Source of the DNA: Myceligenerans crystallogenes
Lineage (GTDB): Bacteria > Actinomycetota > Actinomycetes > Actinomycetales > Cellulomonadaceae
Direction of reading: 5' to 3'
NCBI RefSeq assembly: GCF_039529775.1
Contig: NZ_BAAANL010000004.1
Span: 310,001-374,000, forward strand
Length of the DNA: 64,000 nucleotides
Below, in pieces: positions 34,364-42,890 of the stretch; the first letter of the stretch is position 1; every line of letters starts with the position of its first letter. The notes under the pieces were generated by a model. That model did no database searches and had not been told where the DNA came from. It was given only the letters and a program-made list of their open reading frames with translations. Position numbers and translations under genes: made by a program.

Positions 34364-37057
34364 GTGAGCGACACAACCACCGCCCGCGGCTCGGCACCCC
34401 ACGAGGTTCCCGACCCGCTGCGAGACGACGTCCGACTGCTCGGCCGCCTTCTCGGCGAGATCCTGCGCGAGGCCGGCGGGCAGGAACTGCTCGACGACGT
34501 GGAGCGCCTGCGTGAGCTGACCATCAGGGCCTACGGCAACGGCCACGACGGCGCGCTCGACGAGGCGTCGGCGCTGGTCGACGGCTTCACCCTGGAACGC
34601 GCCGAACAGGTCGCCCGGGCCTTCACCTGCTACTTCCACCTCGCCAACCTGGCCGAGGAGTTCCACCGCGTACGCGTGCTGCGCGCCCGCGAGGGTCAGA
34701 CCACGAGCGGCCCCGCCGTCATGGAGGACACCCTCCCGGAGGCGTTCGCGCAGCTCACCGAGGAGGTCGGCCGGGACGAGGCGCTGCGCCGCCTCGACGA
34801 GCTCGAGTTCCGGCCGGTCCTGACCGCCCACCCGACCGAGGCCCGTCGTCGTGCCATCAGCGGCACGATCCGGCGTATCGCCGACCTGCTCGCCGAGCGC
34901 GACGCCGTGACGCTCGGCGGCGTCTCCCTCGTGGAGAACGAGCGCAAGCTGCTCGCCGAGATCGACACGATGTGGCGCACCTCCCCGATCCGGCAGTCCA
35001 AGCCGTCGGTGCTCGACGAGGTCAAGACGATCATGGGCGTCTTCGACGCCGTCATGGTCGACGTCTTCCCGGACGTGTACCGCCGTCTCGACGACTGGCT
35101 GCTGGCCGACGACGCCGGGCGGGTCGCGCCCGTGGCCAAGCCGTTCGTGCGGCTCGGCTCGTGGATCGGCGGCGACCGCGACGGCAACCCGAACGTGACC
35201 GCCGACGTGACGCGCCAGGCCGCGACGCTCGCCTCCGAGCACGCGCTCGCCGCCCTGGAGCGGGTCGCGACCGACGCCGGCCGCCGGCTGACCCTCGACG
35301 AGGCCGACACCGCGCCGTCGTCGGACCTGGTGAGCCTGCTGCAGCGGCAGAAGCAGCTGTCCGCCGAGCTCGCCGGCCGCGCCGCGGCGGCGTCGCCGCG
35401 CGAGCCGCACCGCGCGGCGGTGCTCGCGATCGCGGAGCGGATCGCCGCGACCCGCACGCGCAACGCCGACCTCGCCTACCGCGACGCCGAGGAGCTGGAG
35501 CAGGACCTGCGCATCGTGCAGGACTCGCTCGCGGCCGCCGGGGCGTCGCGTGCGGCGTACGGCGACCTGCAGCGGCTCGTGTGGCAGGTGCAGACGTTCG
35601 GCTTCCACCTCGCGGAGCTCGAGATCCGGCAGCACTCGCAGGTGCACGCCGCGGCGCTCGAGGAGATCCGGGAGAAGGGCGTCCGCGGGGCGCTCTCGGA
35701 GCGCACCGTCGAGGTACTGGACACGTTCCGCGCGCTCGGCGCGGTGCAGAAGCGGTTCGGGATCCGGGCGGCGCGGCGGTACATCGTGTCGTTCACGCAG
35801 GAGCCCGCGCACCTCGCCGCCGTCTACGAGCTGGCCTCGCTGGCCTTCGACCAGGCGGACGACGCGCCGGTGATCGACGCGATCCCGCTCTTCGAGACCT
35901 TCGCCGACCTGCAGAACTCCGTGGACATCCTGGAGTCGATGCTGGAGCTGCCCGTGGTGCAGAAGCGCCTGGCGGACAACGGGCGCCGGGTCGAGGTCAT
36001 GCTCGGCTACTCGGACTCGTCGAAGGACGTCGGGCCGGTCTCGGCGACGCTCGCGACCGACCAGGCGCAGTCGCGGATCGCGGAGTGGGCGGCGCGGCAC
36101 GACATCACGCTCACGCTGTTCCACGGCCGCGGCGGCGCGCTCGGCCGCGGCGGCGGCCCCGCGAACCGCGCGGTGCTCGCGCAGCCGCCGCACTCGGTGG
36201 ACGGGCGGTTCAAGCTGACCGAGCAGGGCGAGGTCATCCTGGCCCGCTACGGCGACCCGACGATCGCCGCGCGGCACATCGAGCAGGTGGCGGCGGCGAC
36301 GCTGCTCGCCTCGGCGCCGTCGGTGGAGAAGCGCAACGCCGACGCCGCGGCGGAGTTCACGGAGCTCGCCGTGCGGCTCGACGCCGCCTCGCGGACCCGG
36401 TTCCACGAGCTGGTCAAGGCCGAGGGGTTCCCGCAGTGGTTCGCGCAGGTGACGCCGCTGGAGGAGGTCGGCATGCTGCCGATCGGCTCCCGGCCCGCCA
36501 AGCGTGGCCTGTCCGTGAACTCGCTGGACGACCTGCGGGCGATCCCGTGGGTGTTCTCCTGGTCGCAGGCGCGGATCAACCTGGCCGGCTGGTACGGCCT
36601 GGGCACGGCGCTGCGCGAGTTCGGGGAGAGCGAGGGCGGGCTGGAGCGCCTGCGCGACGCACGCAGGCAGTGGCCGCTGTTCGCGACGCTGCTGGACAAC
36701 GTCGAGATGTCGCTCGCCAAGACCGACGAGCGCATCGCGGAGATGTACCTGGCGCTGGGCGACCGTGACGACCTGGCGCGGCTCGTGCTGGAGGAGCTGC
36801 GGCTCACCCGCGAGTGGGTGCTGAAGATCTCGGGGCGGGCGTACCCGCTCGAGGGCCGGCGCGTGCTGGGCCGCGCGGTGCAGCTCCGCTCGCCGTACGT
36901 CGACGCGCTGAGCCTGCTCCAGGTCCGCGCCCTGCGCGGCCTGCGCACGGGCGCCGACGGCGCGTCGAAGGTGGACGAGAGCTACCGCGCCCGCCTGCAG
37001 CACCTGCTGCTCCTGACGGTCAACGGCGTCTCGGCCGGCCTGCAGAACACGGGCTGA
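34364..37057 (+). CDS. ppc: Phosphoenolpyruvate carboxylase
   Basis: An 897-residue PEP carboxylase, which carboxylates PEP with bicarbonate to oxaloacetate to refill the TCA cycle. Key sites are present: the catalytic His in LTAHPTEARRR, GSWIGGDRDGNPNVT, the loop GYSDSSKDVGPVSAT, FHGRGGALGRGGGP and the C-terminal LLLTVNGVSAGLQNTG. The GTG start lies 7 nt after TAGTCT, so the mRNA is probably leaderless. It is monocistronic and closed by a good terminator. Confidence 0.97.
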   Translation: MSDTTTARGSAPHEVPDPLRDDVRLLGRLLGEILREAGGQELLDDVERLRELTIRAYGNGHDGALDEASALVDGFTLERAEQVARAFTCYFHLANLAEEFHRVRVLRAREGQTTSGPAVMEDTLPEAFAQLTEEVGRDEALRRLDELEFRPVLTAHPTEARRRAISGTIRRIADLLAERDAVTLGGVSLVENERKLLAEIDTMWRTSPIRQSKPSVLDEVKTIMGVFDAVMVDVFPDVYRRLDDWLLADDAGRVAPVAKPFVRLGSWIGGDRDGNPNVTADVTRQAATLASEHALAALERVATDAGRRLTLDEADTAPSSDLVSLLQRQKQLSAELAGRAAAASPREPHRAAVLAIAERIAATRTRNADLAYRDAEELEQDLRIVQDSLAAAGASRAAYGDLQRLVWQVQTFGFHLAELEIRQHSQVHAAALEEIREKGVRGALSERTVEVLDTFRALGAVQKRFGIRAARRYIVSFTQEPAHLAAVYELASLAFDQADDAPVIDAIPLFETFADLQNSVDILESMLELPVVQKRLADNGRRVEVMLGYSDSSKDVGPVSATLATDQAQSRIAEWAARHDITLTLFHGRGGALGRGGGPANRAVLAQPPHSVDGRFKLTEQGEVILARYGDPTIAARHIEQVAAATLLASAPSVEKRNADAAAEFTELAVRLDAASRTRFHELVKAEGFPQWFAQVTPLEEVGMLPIGSRPAKRGLSVNSLDDLRAIPWVFSWSQARINLAGWYGLGTALREFGESEGGLERLRDARRQWPLFATLLDNVEMSLAKTDERIAEMYLALGDRDDLARLVLEELRLTREWVLKISGRAYPLEGRRVLGRAVQLRSPYVDALSLLQVRALRGLRTGADGASKVDESYRARLQHLLLLTVNGVSAGLQNTG

Positions 37058-37070
37058 CCCGCTGTGGTCC

Positions 37071-37106
37071 GCGAGCTGGTGCGTCCTACGGGGCGCACCG
37101 GCTCGC
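37071..37106 (+). terminator. Intrinsic terminator of ppc
   Basis: GCGAGCTGGTGCG pairs with CGCACCGGCTCGC (13 bp, one wobble) around a 10-nt loop, followed by CGTTTCTTG. It lies 13 bp after the ppc stop. Confidence 0.8.
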
Positions 37107-37139
37107 CGTTTCTTGCGCGTGGTGAAGGGAAGGATCGGC

Positions 37140-37877
37140 ATGGCGCCAGTACTGGTGGGGACGTCGCACGGGACCGACGACGTGGACGGGCAGGCGGCCG
37201 TGCGGGCCCTGTTCGACGGCGTGCGGGCCGCGCGGCCGGGGCTCGACGTGCGGGAGGCGTTCGTCGACGTCCAGCAGCCCGAGGTCGGTGACGTGCTCGC
37301 CGGGGCGGTGGGCGACGCCGGGAGCGCCGTCGTCGTGCCGCTGCTGCTGTCGACCGGGTATCACGTGCGGCACGACATCGCGCGGGCCGTGGCCGCGCAC
37401 GACGGCGCCGCCGTCGCGGCGGAGCCGCTGGGGCCGGACGCGCGGCTGGTCGACCTGCTCGCGGACCGGTTGTCCGCGATCGACGACGGCGCCGGGCTGC
37501 GGGACGACGACGCCGTGGTGCTCGCCGCCGCCGGGTCCACCGTCGCCGCGGCGGCCGTCGCGGTCGAGGAAGTGGCCTCCGGCCTCGCCGAACGCCTGGG
37601 CCGCCCGGTCACGCCGTCGTACGGCGCCGGCGCGGAACCCCGCGTCCCGGCCGCGGTCGCGGCCGTCCGGGCGGGCGGTGCGACCGGCGCCGATGGTGCG
37701 ACCGAGCGCGTCGTCGTCGCCTCCTACCTCCTTGCTCCGGGCTACTTCCACGACCGGGTGCTGGAGGCCGGGGCGGACGTCGTGAGCGCGCCCCTGGCGC
37801 CGTCGGGCCGCGCCGACGACCGCCTGGTGCGGATCGTTCTCGACCGGTACGACGCCGCGGCGTCGCGGCTCGGCTGA
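37140..37877 (+). CDS. Sirohydrochlorin chelatase family protein (CbiX-like)
   Basis: A 245-residue protein with two CbiX-like halves, LVGTSHGTDD with the N-terminal metal-binding His, VVPLLLSTGYHVRHDI and, in the second half, VVASYLLAPGYFHDR. These match class II chelatases that insert Fe or Co into sirohydrochlorin for siroheme or cobalamin. No nitrite or sulfite reductase gene is adjacent, so the pathway is not shown by context. The ATG at 37140 follows GGGAAGGA; nine extra residues of a longer reading overlap the ppc terminator region. Confidence 0.85.
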   Translation: MAPVLVGTSHGTDDVDGQAAVRALFDGVRAARPGLDVREAFVDVQQPEVGDVLAGAVGDAGSAVVVPLLLSTGYHVRHDIARAVAAHDGAAVAAEPLGPDARLVDLLADRLSAIDDGAGLRDDDAVVLAAAGSTVAAAAVAVEEVASGLAERLGRPVTPSYGAGAEPRVPAAVAAVRAGGATGADGATERVVVASYLLAPGYFHDRVLEAGADVVSAPLAPSGRADDRLVRIVLDRYDAAASRLG

Positions 37878-37992
37878 GCCGGGCCATGGCGGCGTCGCGC
37901 CGCCGCGTCATCAGGCCGTGGCGCTGGGGGTCGCACCGTCGCGTCAACATTGTGGCGCGGGTGAGCGCCGCCGCCGCGGCTCGGCCGAGACG

Positions 37993-38763
37993 TCAGTCGT
38001 TCACGCCGATGATGTTGAACGGGACGCCCGCCGGATCGACGGCGGTGCCCCAACGGCCGTACGGCGAGTCACGCGGTTCCTCCGCCACGGCGCCGCCGAG
38101 CGTCTTGACCCGCTCGAACGAGGCGTCGACGTCGTCCGAGCCGAAGTACACGCGCCAGGTGCCCGGGGCTTCCGCCGGGAGGGTCGCCGCGGCGTCGTAG
38201 ATGCCCGCGACGGCGTCCCGGTCCTTGCCGAGCGTGGTGTATCGCATCTCCGGCGTGTCCATCATGACGTGCGCGTCCCAGAGGGCTGCCTCGGTGTAGA
38301 AGGCGACCGAGGCGTCGTAGTCCTTGGCCATGAGCTCGTACCACGCGGGGGCGCCGGCCTCCATGACCAGCTCGGTGCCGGTGTGCCGTGCGGCCTCCCA
38401 GAAGCCGACGCCGGCCCCGGCGGGGTCGATCACGAAGGTGAAGCGGCCCAGGTCACCGACGGGGTGCACCGGGAACAGCGCCGTCGCCCCGGCGGCGGTG
38501 GCGCGGGCGAGGGCGGCGTCGACGTCGCTCGTCTTGAGGTAGACACCCCACATCGCGGGCTGCTCGGGTGACTGCAGGGGCATGCTGCCGGCGATGGCCG
38601 CGCCGTTCTTGGTGAACGTGCCGTAGCCCCCGAACTCCGCCGAACCCTCGGTGTGCTCCCAGCCGAACAGCTCGCCGTAGAACGAGACCGCAGCGGGGAC
38701 GTCCGGGGTGTTCAGGTCGATCCAGATCGGCGCGCCCTCGGGCAGGGCCGGTGTTGCGGGCAT
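37993..38763 (-). CDS. VOC-superfamily (glyoxalase/bleomycin-resistance type) two-domain protein
   Basis: A 256-residue protein with two VOC modules: GAPIWIDLNTPDVPAAVSFYGELFGW (about 9-125) and GAPAWYELMAKDYDASVAFYTEAA (about 138-256), each ending in a DPAGA/DPAGV-type strand. Tandem VOC proteins of this kind in actinobacteria include antibiotic-binding and hydroxylase-like members; the substrate is unknown. The ATG at 38763 has GAGGGAG upstream and removes a 17-residue extension seen in the longer reading. It stands alone, with a hairpin-forming G+C-rich stretch (37888-37904) beyond its end. Confidence 0.88.
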   Translation of the reverse strand: MPATPALPEGAPIWIDLNTPDVPAAVSFYGELFGWEHTEGSAEFGGYGTFTKNGAAIAGSMPLQSPEQPAMWGVYLKTSDVDAALARATAAGATALFPVHPVGDLGRFTFVIDPAGAGVGFWEAARHTGTELVMEAGAPAWYELMAKDYDASVAFYTEAALWDAHVMMDTPEMRYTTLGKDRDAVAGIYDAAATLPAEAPGTWRVYFGSDDVDASFERVKTLGGAVAEEPRDSPYGRWGTAVDPAGVPFNIIGVND

Positions 38764-38922
38764 GGTCGGCTCCCTCGTCGTGGTGTCTCTTGGTACCCGG
38801 AACCACTCTCGCACAGGTGTTCGATCGCTGCTACTCGTGGTTCGGCGCGGCCCTTCCTGCAGCGCTGCACGCGTGGGGTTCCCACCTGTCCCGCGAGCTC
38901 AGGCCCGCGATCCGCGGTGCGC

Positions 38923-39843
38923 TCAGCTTGCCCAGCCGAGGGCGTCGTGGACGCGTTTCACGCTGGACTGCAGGCCCCAGCGGGCGGTCAGGGCGGTGAG
39001 GGCGCCGGGGTCGGCGGGGGCCGCCGGGAGCTTGTCGTCGAACTCCGGGAGCGGGGCCTCCCGGGCGACCTGGACGACGAGCGGTGCGACCTCGAGGTAG
39101 GCGGCCGCTTCCAGGAGGCGCTTGCGCTGGGTCGCGGTGAGGCCCTTGTCGGCCGCGTCGTCGCGCGCGCGCAGGATCCCGGCGAGGTCGCCGTAGCGTT
39201 CCAGCAGCTTCGCCGCCGTCTTCTCGCCGATCCCCGGCACGCCCGGCAGGCCGTCCGAGGGGTCGCCGCGGAGGGTCGCCATGTCGGCGTAGGCCTGGCC
39301 CGTCGGCACGGCGTACCTCTCGGCGAGCTTCGCCTGGTCGATGACGTCCGGGTCGCGGACGCCGCGCGCCGGGTAGAGCACGCGGACGGCGGCGTCGTCG
39401 TCGACGAGCTGGAACAGGTCCCGGTCGCCGGTGACGATGTCGACGCCGCCGGCCGGCTCGCGGGCGGTGAGGGTGCCGATGACGTCGTCGGCCTCGTAGC
39501 CCGGTACGCCCACGCGCGCGATGCCGATCGCGGCCAGCACCTCGGCGATCACCGGGACCTGCGGCGCCAGCGTGTCCGGGATCTCCTCGGTGCCGGCGGC
39601 CTCGTCGGCGACGCGGTGGGCCTTGTAGGACGGGATGGCCGTGACGCGGAAGGCCGGGCGCCAGTCGTCGTCCCAGCAGGCCACCATCCGGTCCGGGCCG
39701 TGCTCGGTGATCAGCCACGCGATGGTGTCGAGCAGGCCCCGCACGGCGTTGACGGGCTCGCCCTGCGGGGAGCGGAGGGAGTCGGGCACGCCGAAGTACG
39801 CCCGGAAGTAGAGGGACGCGGTATCGAGGAGCATCAGGCTCAT
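38923..39843 (-). CDS. Stand-alone 5'-3' exonuclease (PolI exonuclease-domain family)
   Basis: A 306-residue homologue of the 5' nuclease domain of DNA polymerase I. It has the N-terminal LMLLDTASLYFRAYFG, acidic metal ligands in ACWDDDWRP, YEADDVIGT and VTGDRDLFQLV, and the helix-3-turn region GDPSDGLPGVPGIGEKTAAKLL. It should remove RNA primers or flaps. The ATG lies 6 nt after the -10 of a PafBC-like promoter, suggesting leaderless, damage-linked expression. It is a single gene, divergent from the GH11 xylanases. Confidence 0.93.
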   Translation of the reverse strand: MSLMLLDTASLYFRAYFGVPDSLRSPQGEPVNAVRGLLDTIAWLITEHGPDRMVACWDDDWRPAFRVTAIPSYKAHRVADEAAGTEEIPDTLAPQVPVIAEVLAAIGIARVGVPGYEADDVIGTLTAREPAGGVDIVTGDRDLFQLVDDDAAVRVLYPARGVRDPDVIDQAKLAERYAVPTGQAYADMATLRGDPSDGLPGVPGIGEKTAAKLLERYGDLAGILRARDDAADKGLTATQRKRLLEAAAYLEVAPLVVQVAREAPLPEFDDKLPAAPADPGALTALTARWGLQSSVKRVHDALGWAS

Positions 39844-39849
39844 GGAGTC

Positions 39850-39871
39850 AGACTGCCACTGCTCTCTGACA
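39850..39871 (-). promoter_or_regulatory. PafBC / RecA-NDp-like promoter of the 5'-3' exonuclease
   Basis: On the minus strand TGTCAGAG (39871-39864), 8 nt, CAGTCT (39855-39850). The -10 has one mismatch to TAnnnT. The box lies 6 nt before the ATG, as at nfo and sigG. Confidence 0.55.
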
Positions 39872-39886
39872 TCGACGACGGGTGAG

Positions 39887-39913
39887 GCGGAGGGTGAGGG
39901 CCGAGGAACGAGG
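39887..39913. repeat. Dispersed 27-bp repeat, copy 1
   Basis: The word GCGGAGGGTGAGGGCCGAGG, continuing AACGAGG, recurs at 59343-59369 (24 of 27 identical) and, inverted and one base shorter, at 44041-44066. Copies 1 and 3 lie beyond PafBC-like promoters of minus-strand genes. No coding potential or insertion-sequence hallmark is seen. Confidence 0.6.
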
Positions 39914-39960
39914 CGCCCGCCGAAGGGCAGTGCACGGCGCCGTAAACGGTTCCGCCAGCT

Positions 39961-39976
39961 TGTTAAACGTTTTACA
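39961..39976. promoter_or_regulatory. LacI-type operator upstream of the first GH11 xylanase
   Basis: TGTTAAACGTTTTACA is palindromic at 14 of 16 positions around AAACGTTT. A TAGCCT -10-like box begins 3 nt after it (39979-39984), so bound repressor would block the promoter. The core equals that at uxuA and the GH10 gene. The rest of the 39844-40079 gap holds the exonuclease promoter and a weak 5'-leader hairpin (40015-40044). Confidence 0.65.
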
Positions 39977-40079
39977 TCTAGCCTGCCATGTTAAGTCAGC
40001 GGTAAAACTAACCCGGGGACCAGCCGCTCCTGTCTTGGGTCCCCTCCGCCTGACGTCTGCTGACAAAGGAGTGCGCAGC

Positions 40080-41183
40080 ATGTCTAAAACGATTTCCAAG
40101 AGGAGCCGGGCAGCTCGGCTGCTCGGAGCCGCCGCCGCTGCGGTGGCGCTCGTCGTCACCGCGGCCAACCCGGCCGCCGCCATCGACACCAACCAGGAGG
40201 GCACCCACAACGGGTTCTTCTACTCCTTCTGGACCGACACCCCCGGCACCGCGTCGATGAACCTCGGCTCGGGCGGCAACTACTCCATGAACTGGGGCAG
40301 CGGGAACAACAACGTGGTGGGCGGGAAGGGCTGGAACCCGGGCACCAACACCCGCAAGATCAACTACTCGGCGAGCTACAACCCGAACGGGAACTCGTAC
40401 CTCACCCTGTACGGCTGGACCCGTAACCCGCTGGTCGAGTACTACGTGGTCGAGTCGTACGGCACCTGGAAGCCCCCGGGCGGCACCCCGGTCGGCACCG
40501 TCTCGTCGGACGGCGGGACCTACGAGATCTACCGCACCCAGCGCGTCAACCAGCCCTCGATCGACGGCACCAGGACGTTCTACCAGTACTGGAGCGTCCG
40601 GACCTCGAAGCGCACCAGCGGCACGATCACCTTCGCGAACCACGTCAACGCGTGGGCCTCGAAGGGCTACAACCTGGGCAACCACTACTACCAGATCATG
40701 GCGACCGAGGGCTATCAGTCCTCCGGCTCCTCGAACGTCACGGTCAGCGACGGTGGCAGCAGCGGCGGAGGCGGCACCGACCCGACGCCGAACCCGACGG
40801 GCGGGACCGGCGACGTCACCCGCCTGCAGAATGCCCAGCACGGCACCTGCCTCGACCTGCCGAACGGCAACACCGCGAGCGGCACGCAGCTCCAGACCTA
40901 TGCCTGCGCGCAGAACGACAACCAGCGGTTCACGTTCGGCTCGGACGGGTCGCTCACCGTGAAGGGTAAATGCGTCAATGCCCCGAGCGGCAGCAATGGC
41001 ACCCGCGTGCAGATCAACGACTGCAACGGCGCCGGCAGCCAGAAGTGGACGCGTAGTTCCGGCGGCGAGATCCGCAACCAGCAGTACGGCGTCTGCATTG
41101 ACATCTACAGCAACAGCAATGGCGCGCCCGTTCAGCTGTACAGCTGCTCGGGTGGTAACAACCAGAAGTGGAACCGTGTCTGA
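40080..41183 (+). CDS. Secreted endo-1,4-beta-xylanase, GH11 plus CBM13
   Basis: A 367-residue secreted xylanase. A signal peptide (basic start, Ala/Val core, NPAAA cleavage near residue 34) precedes the GH11 jelly roll (about 36-225), with nucleophile Glu120 in PLVEYYVVES and acid/base Glu210 in MATEGYQSSG. A Gly/Ser/Pro/Thr linker leads to a CBM13 trefoil (about 243-367) with C-x-D and Q-x-W repeats. AAAGGAG lies 8 nt before the ATG. The catalytic domain is nearly identical to that of the next gene, and the leader word GAGTGCGCAGC before the ATG is shared, so the pair arose by tandem duplication with a swap of binding domain. Confidence 0.96.
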   Translation: MSKTISKRSRAARLLGAAAAAVALVVTAANPAAAIDTNQEGTHNGFFYSFWTDTPGTASMNLGSGGNYSMNWGSGNNNVVGGKGWNPGTNTRKINYSASYNPNGNSYLTLYGWTRNPLVEYYVVESYGTWKPPGGTPVGTVSSDGGTYEIYRTQRVNQPSIDGTRTFYQYWSVRTSKRTSGTITFANHVNAWASKGYNLGNHYYQIMATEGYQSSGSSNVTVSDGGSSGGGGTDPTPNPTGGTGDVTRLQNAQHGTCLDLPNGNTASGTQLQTYACAQNDNQRFTFGSDGSLTVKGKCVNAPSGSNGTRVQINDCNGAGSQKWTRSSGGEIRNQQYGVCIDIYSNSNGAPVQLYSCSGGNNQKWNRV

Positions 41184-41215
41184 CGGATTCTCGGCCCGGA
41201 TCGCGGGCTGAGGCG

Positions 41216-41250
41216 AGGGCGGGGCACCGAGACGGCCGGTGTCCCGCCCT
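41216..41250 (+). terminator. Intrinsic terminator after the first GH11 gene
   Basis: AGGGCGGGGCACC pairs with GGTGTCCCGCCCT (13 bp, one wobble) around a 9-nt loop, followed by TTCG. It suggests that the two GH11 genes are transcribed separately. Confidence 0.8.
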
Positions 41251-41281
41251 TCGCGTACGCGGGGCCGCACACGCCGCTGCC

Positions 41282-41300
41282 TTTCATTAAACGATTGAAA
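41282..41300. promoter_or_regulatory. Degenerate operator-like repeat upstream of the second GH11 xylanase
   Basis: TTTCATTAAACGATTGAAA has 5-bp arms (TTTCA, TGAAA) around AAACGATT, one base away from the AAACGTTT core of the other xylan-gene operators. It lies 94 bp before the start codon. The match is weaker than at the first GH11 gene. Confidence 0.4.
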
Positions 41301-41393
41301 GGGCTTGAATCCGCCGATTCCGCCGCGCAGGCTCCTCGGTGCGGGAGCAGGTTTCCCGCATCCGACACAACCTTGCACGAGGGAGTGCGCAGC

Positions 41394-42431
41394 ATGCTGA
41401 AATCGTTTTCACACACCAGATCCGCCCCGAGACGGCGTCGTCGTCTCGGCATGGCACTCGCGAGCGCGGGCGCCGCGCTCGCGCTGGTCGTGACCGCGGC
41501 CAATCCCGCGGCCGCCATCGACACCAACCAGGAGGGCACCCACAACGGGTACTTCTTCTCCTTCTGGACCGACACCCAGGGCTCGGTCTCGATGGACCTG
41601 GGCTCCGGCGGCAGCTACTCCACCCGCTGGAGCAACACGAACAACTTCGTGGCCGGCAAGGGCTGGAACCCCGGCACGAACAACCGCGTCGTCAACTACT
41701 CGTCGAGCTACAACCCCAGCGGCAACTCGTACCTCACGCTGTACGGCTGGACGCGCAGCCCGCTGATCGAGTACTACGTCGTCGAGGCGTGGGGCTCGTG
41801 GCGCCCGCCGGGCGCGACGTCGATGGGCACGGTGACGTCCGACGGCGGCACCTACGACATCTACCGCACCCAGCGCGTCCAGCAGCCGTCCATCGACGGG
41901 ATCCAGACGTTCTACCAGTACTGGAGCGTCCGCACGAGCAAGAAGACCAGCGGCACGATCACGTTCCAGAACCACGTGAACGCCTGGGCCCAGAAGGGCA
42001 TGAACCTGGGCAACCACTACTACCAGATCATGGCCACCGAGGGTTACCAGTCGAGCGGTTCGTCGAGCGTGACGGTCAGCTCCGGCTCGGGGAACAACAA
42101 CCCGAGCACGACGCCGACGGCGACCTCGAGCCCGAGCACCTCGCAGCCGCCGGTGAGCGGCAGTTGTTCCGCGAGCCTGCGGGTCGTCAACACGTGGGGC
42201 GGGGGCTACCAGGCCGACGTCACCGTGACCGCCGGATCCGGCGGCCTCAACGGCTGGCGCACCACGCTCCCCTCGGGCGTGACCGTCACCCAGGTGTGGA
42301 ACGGCACCCTGAGCGGCAACACGGTGTCCAACGTGAGCTGGAACGGCAATCTTGGTGCGGGCCAGTCGACGAGCTACGGCTTCGTCGGTTCCGGCTCCCC
42401 GCCGTCCGCCAGCTCGATCACCTGCGGCTGA
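41394..42431 (+). CDS. Secreted endo-1,4-beta-xylanase, GH11 plus CBM2
   Basis: A 345-residue secreted xylanase. The signal peptide is Arg-rich (RRRRR at 14-18) with cleavage near NPAAA. The GH11 domain (about 42-226) has nucleophile Glu126 (PLIEYYVVEA) and acid/base Glu216 (MATEGYQSSG). A Thr/Ser/Pro linker (about 228-250) leads to a CBM2 domain (about 253-345, CSASLRVVNTWGGGYQADV, with its conserved Trp residues and terminal Cys), which binds cellulose or xylan. It is a tandem paralogue of the preceding gene with a different binding module. GAGGGAG lies upstream of the ATG. Confidence 0.96.
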   Translation: MLKSFSHTRSAPRRRRRLGMALASAGAALALVVTAANPAAAIDTNQEGTHNGYFFSFWTDTQGSVSMDLGSGGSYSTRWSNTNNFVAGKGWNPGTNNRVVNYSSSYNPSGNSYLTLYGWTRSPLIEYYVVEAWGSWRPPGATSMGTVTSDGGTYDIYRTQRVQQPSIDGIQTFYQYWSVRTSKKTSGTITFQNHVNAWAQKGMNLGNHYYQIMATEGYQSSGSSSVTVSSGSGNNNPSTTPTATSSPSTSQPPVSGSCSASLRVVNTWGGGYQADVTVTAGSGGLNGWRTTLPSGVTVTQVWNGTLSGNTVSNVSWNGNLGAGQSTSYGFVGSGSPPSASSITCG

Positions 42432-42456
42432 CACCTGCGGCTGCTTTCGCCGGCCC

Positions 42457-42498
42457 GCGCGAGGCGGACCTTCCGTGCGCGGAAGGCCCGCCTCGCGC
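42457..42498. terminator. Bidirectional terminator between the second GH11 gene and fluC
   Basis: An 18-bp stem with a single mismatch (inner CCTTCCG/CGGAAGG, outer GCGCGAGGCGG and its complement) closes on a 4-nt loop in the 72-bp gap between convergent genes. Confidence 0.85.
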
Positions 42499-42503
42499 CG
42501 GGG

Positions 42504-42890
42504 TCAGGTTAGGAGGGCTGCGAGGGCCAGGCCGGCTGTGACCGCCAGGAGGGTCGTCGCGAGGGTGGCCAGGGTGCTGGTCAGGGCCGTGCGGAGGCGG
42601 TTCGAGCGGGCCAGGCGGACGGTCTCGACCATGGCGGTCGAGAAGGTGGTGAAGCCCCCGCACAGGCCCGTCGCCAGCGCCAGGCGCCAGGGCTCGACGG
42701 CCGGCGACGGGCCGCCGCCCGACAGCACGACGCCCGCGATCACGCCGATGAGCAGCGAGCCCAGGACGTTCACCGTGAACGTGCCCCAGGGGAAGGCGCC
42801 GTGGTGCCGGGTGCGGATCACGCCGTCGAGCACGAAGCGGGCCGCCGCGCCGATCGCCCCGCCCGCGGCGACGAGGAGGAAGCCGGTCAT
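42504..42890 (-). CDS. crcB: Fluoride efflux channel FluC/CrcB, subunit 1
   Basis: A 128-residue four-helix membrane protein with the FluC signature blocks GGAIGAAARFVLDG, WGTFTVNVLGSLLIG and GGFTTFSTAMVE. FluC proteins dimerise in antiparallel fashion into fluoride channels. Its ATG overlaps the stop of the other fluC gene (ATGA), so the two are made together and probably form a heterodimer. No fluoride riboswitch was recognised upstream. Confidence 0.93.
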   Translation of the reverse strand: MTGFLLVAAGGAIGAAARFVLDGVIRTRHHGAFPWGTFTVNVLGSLLIGVIAGVVLSGGGPSPAVEPWRLALATGLCGGFTTFSTAMVETVRLARSNRLRTALTSTLATLATTLLAVTAGLALAALLT

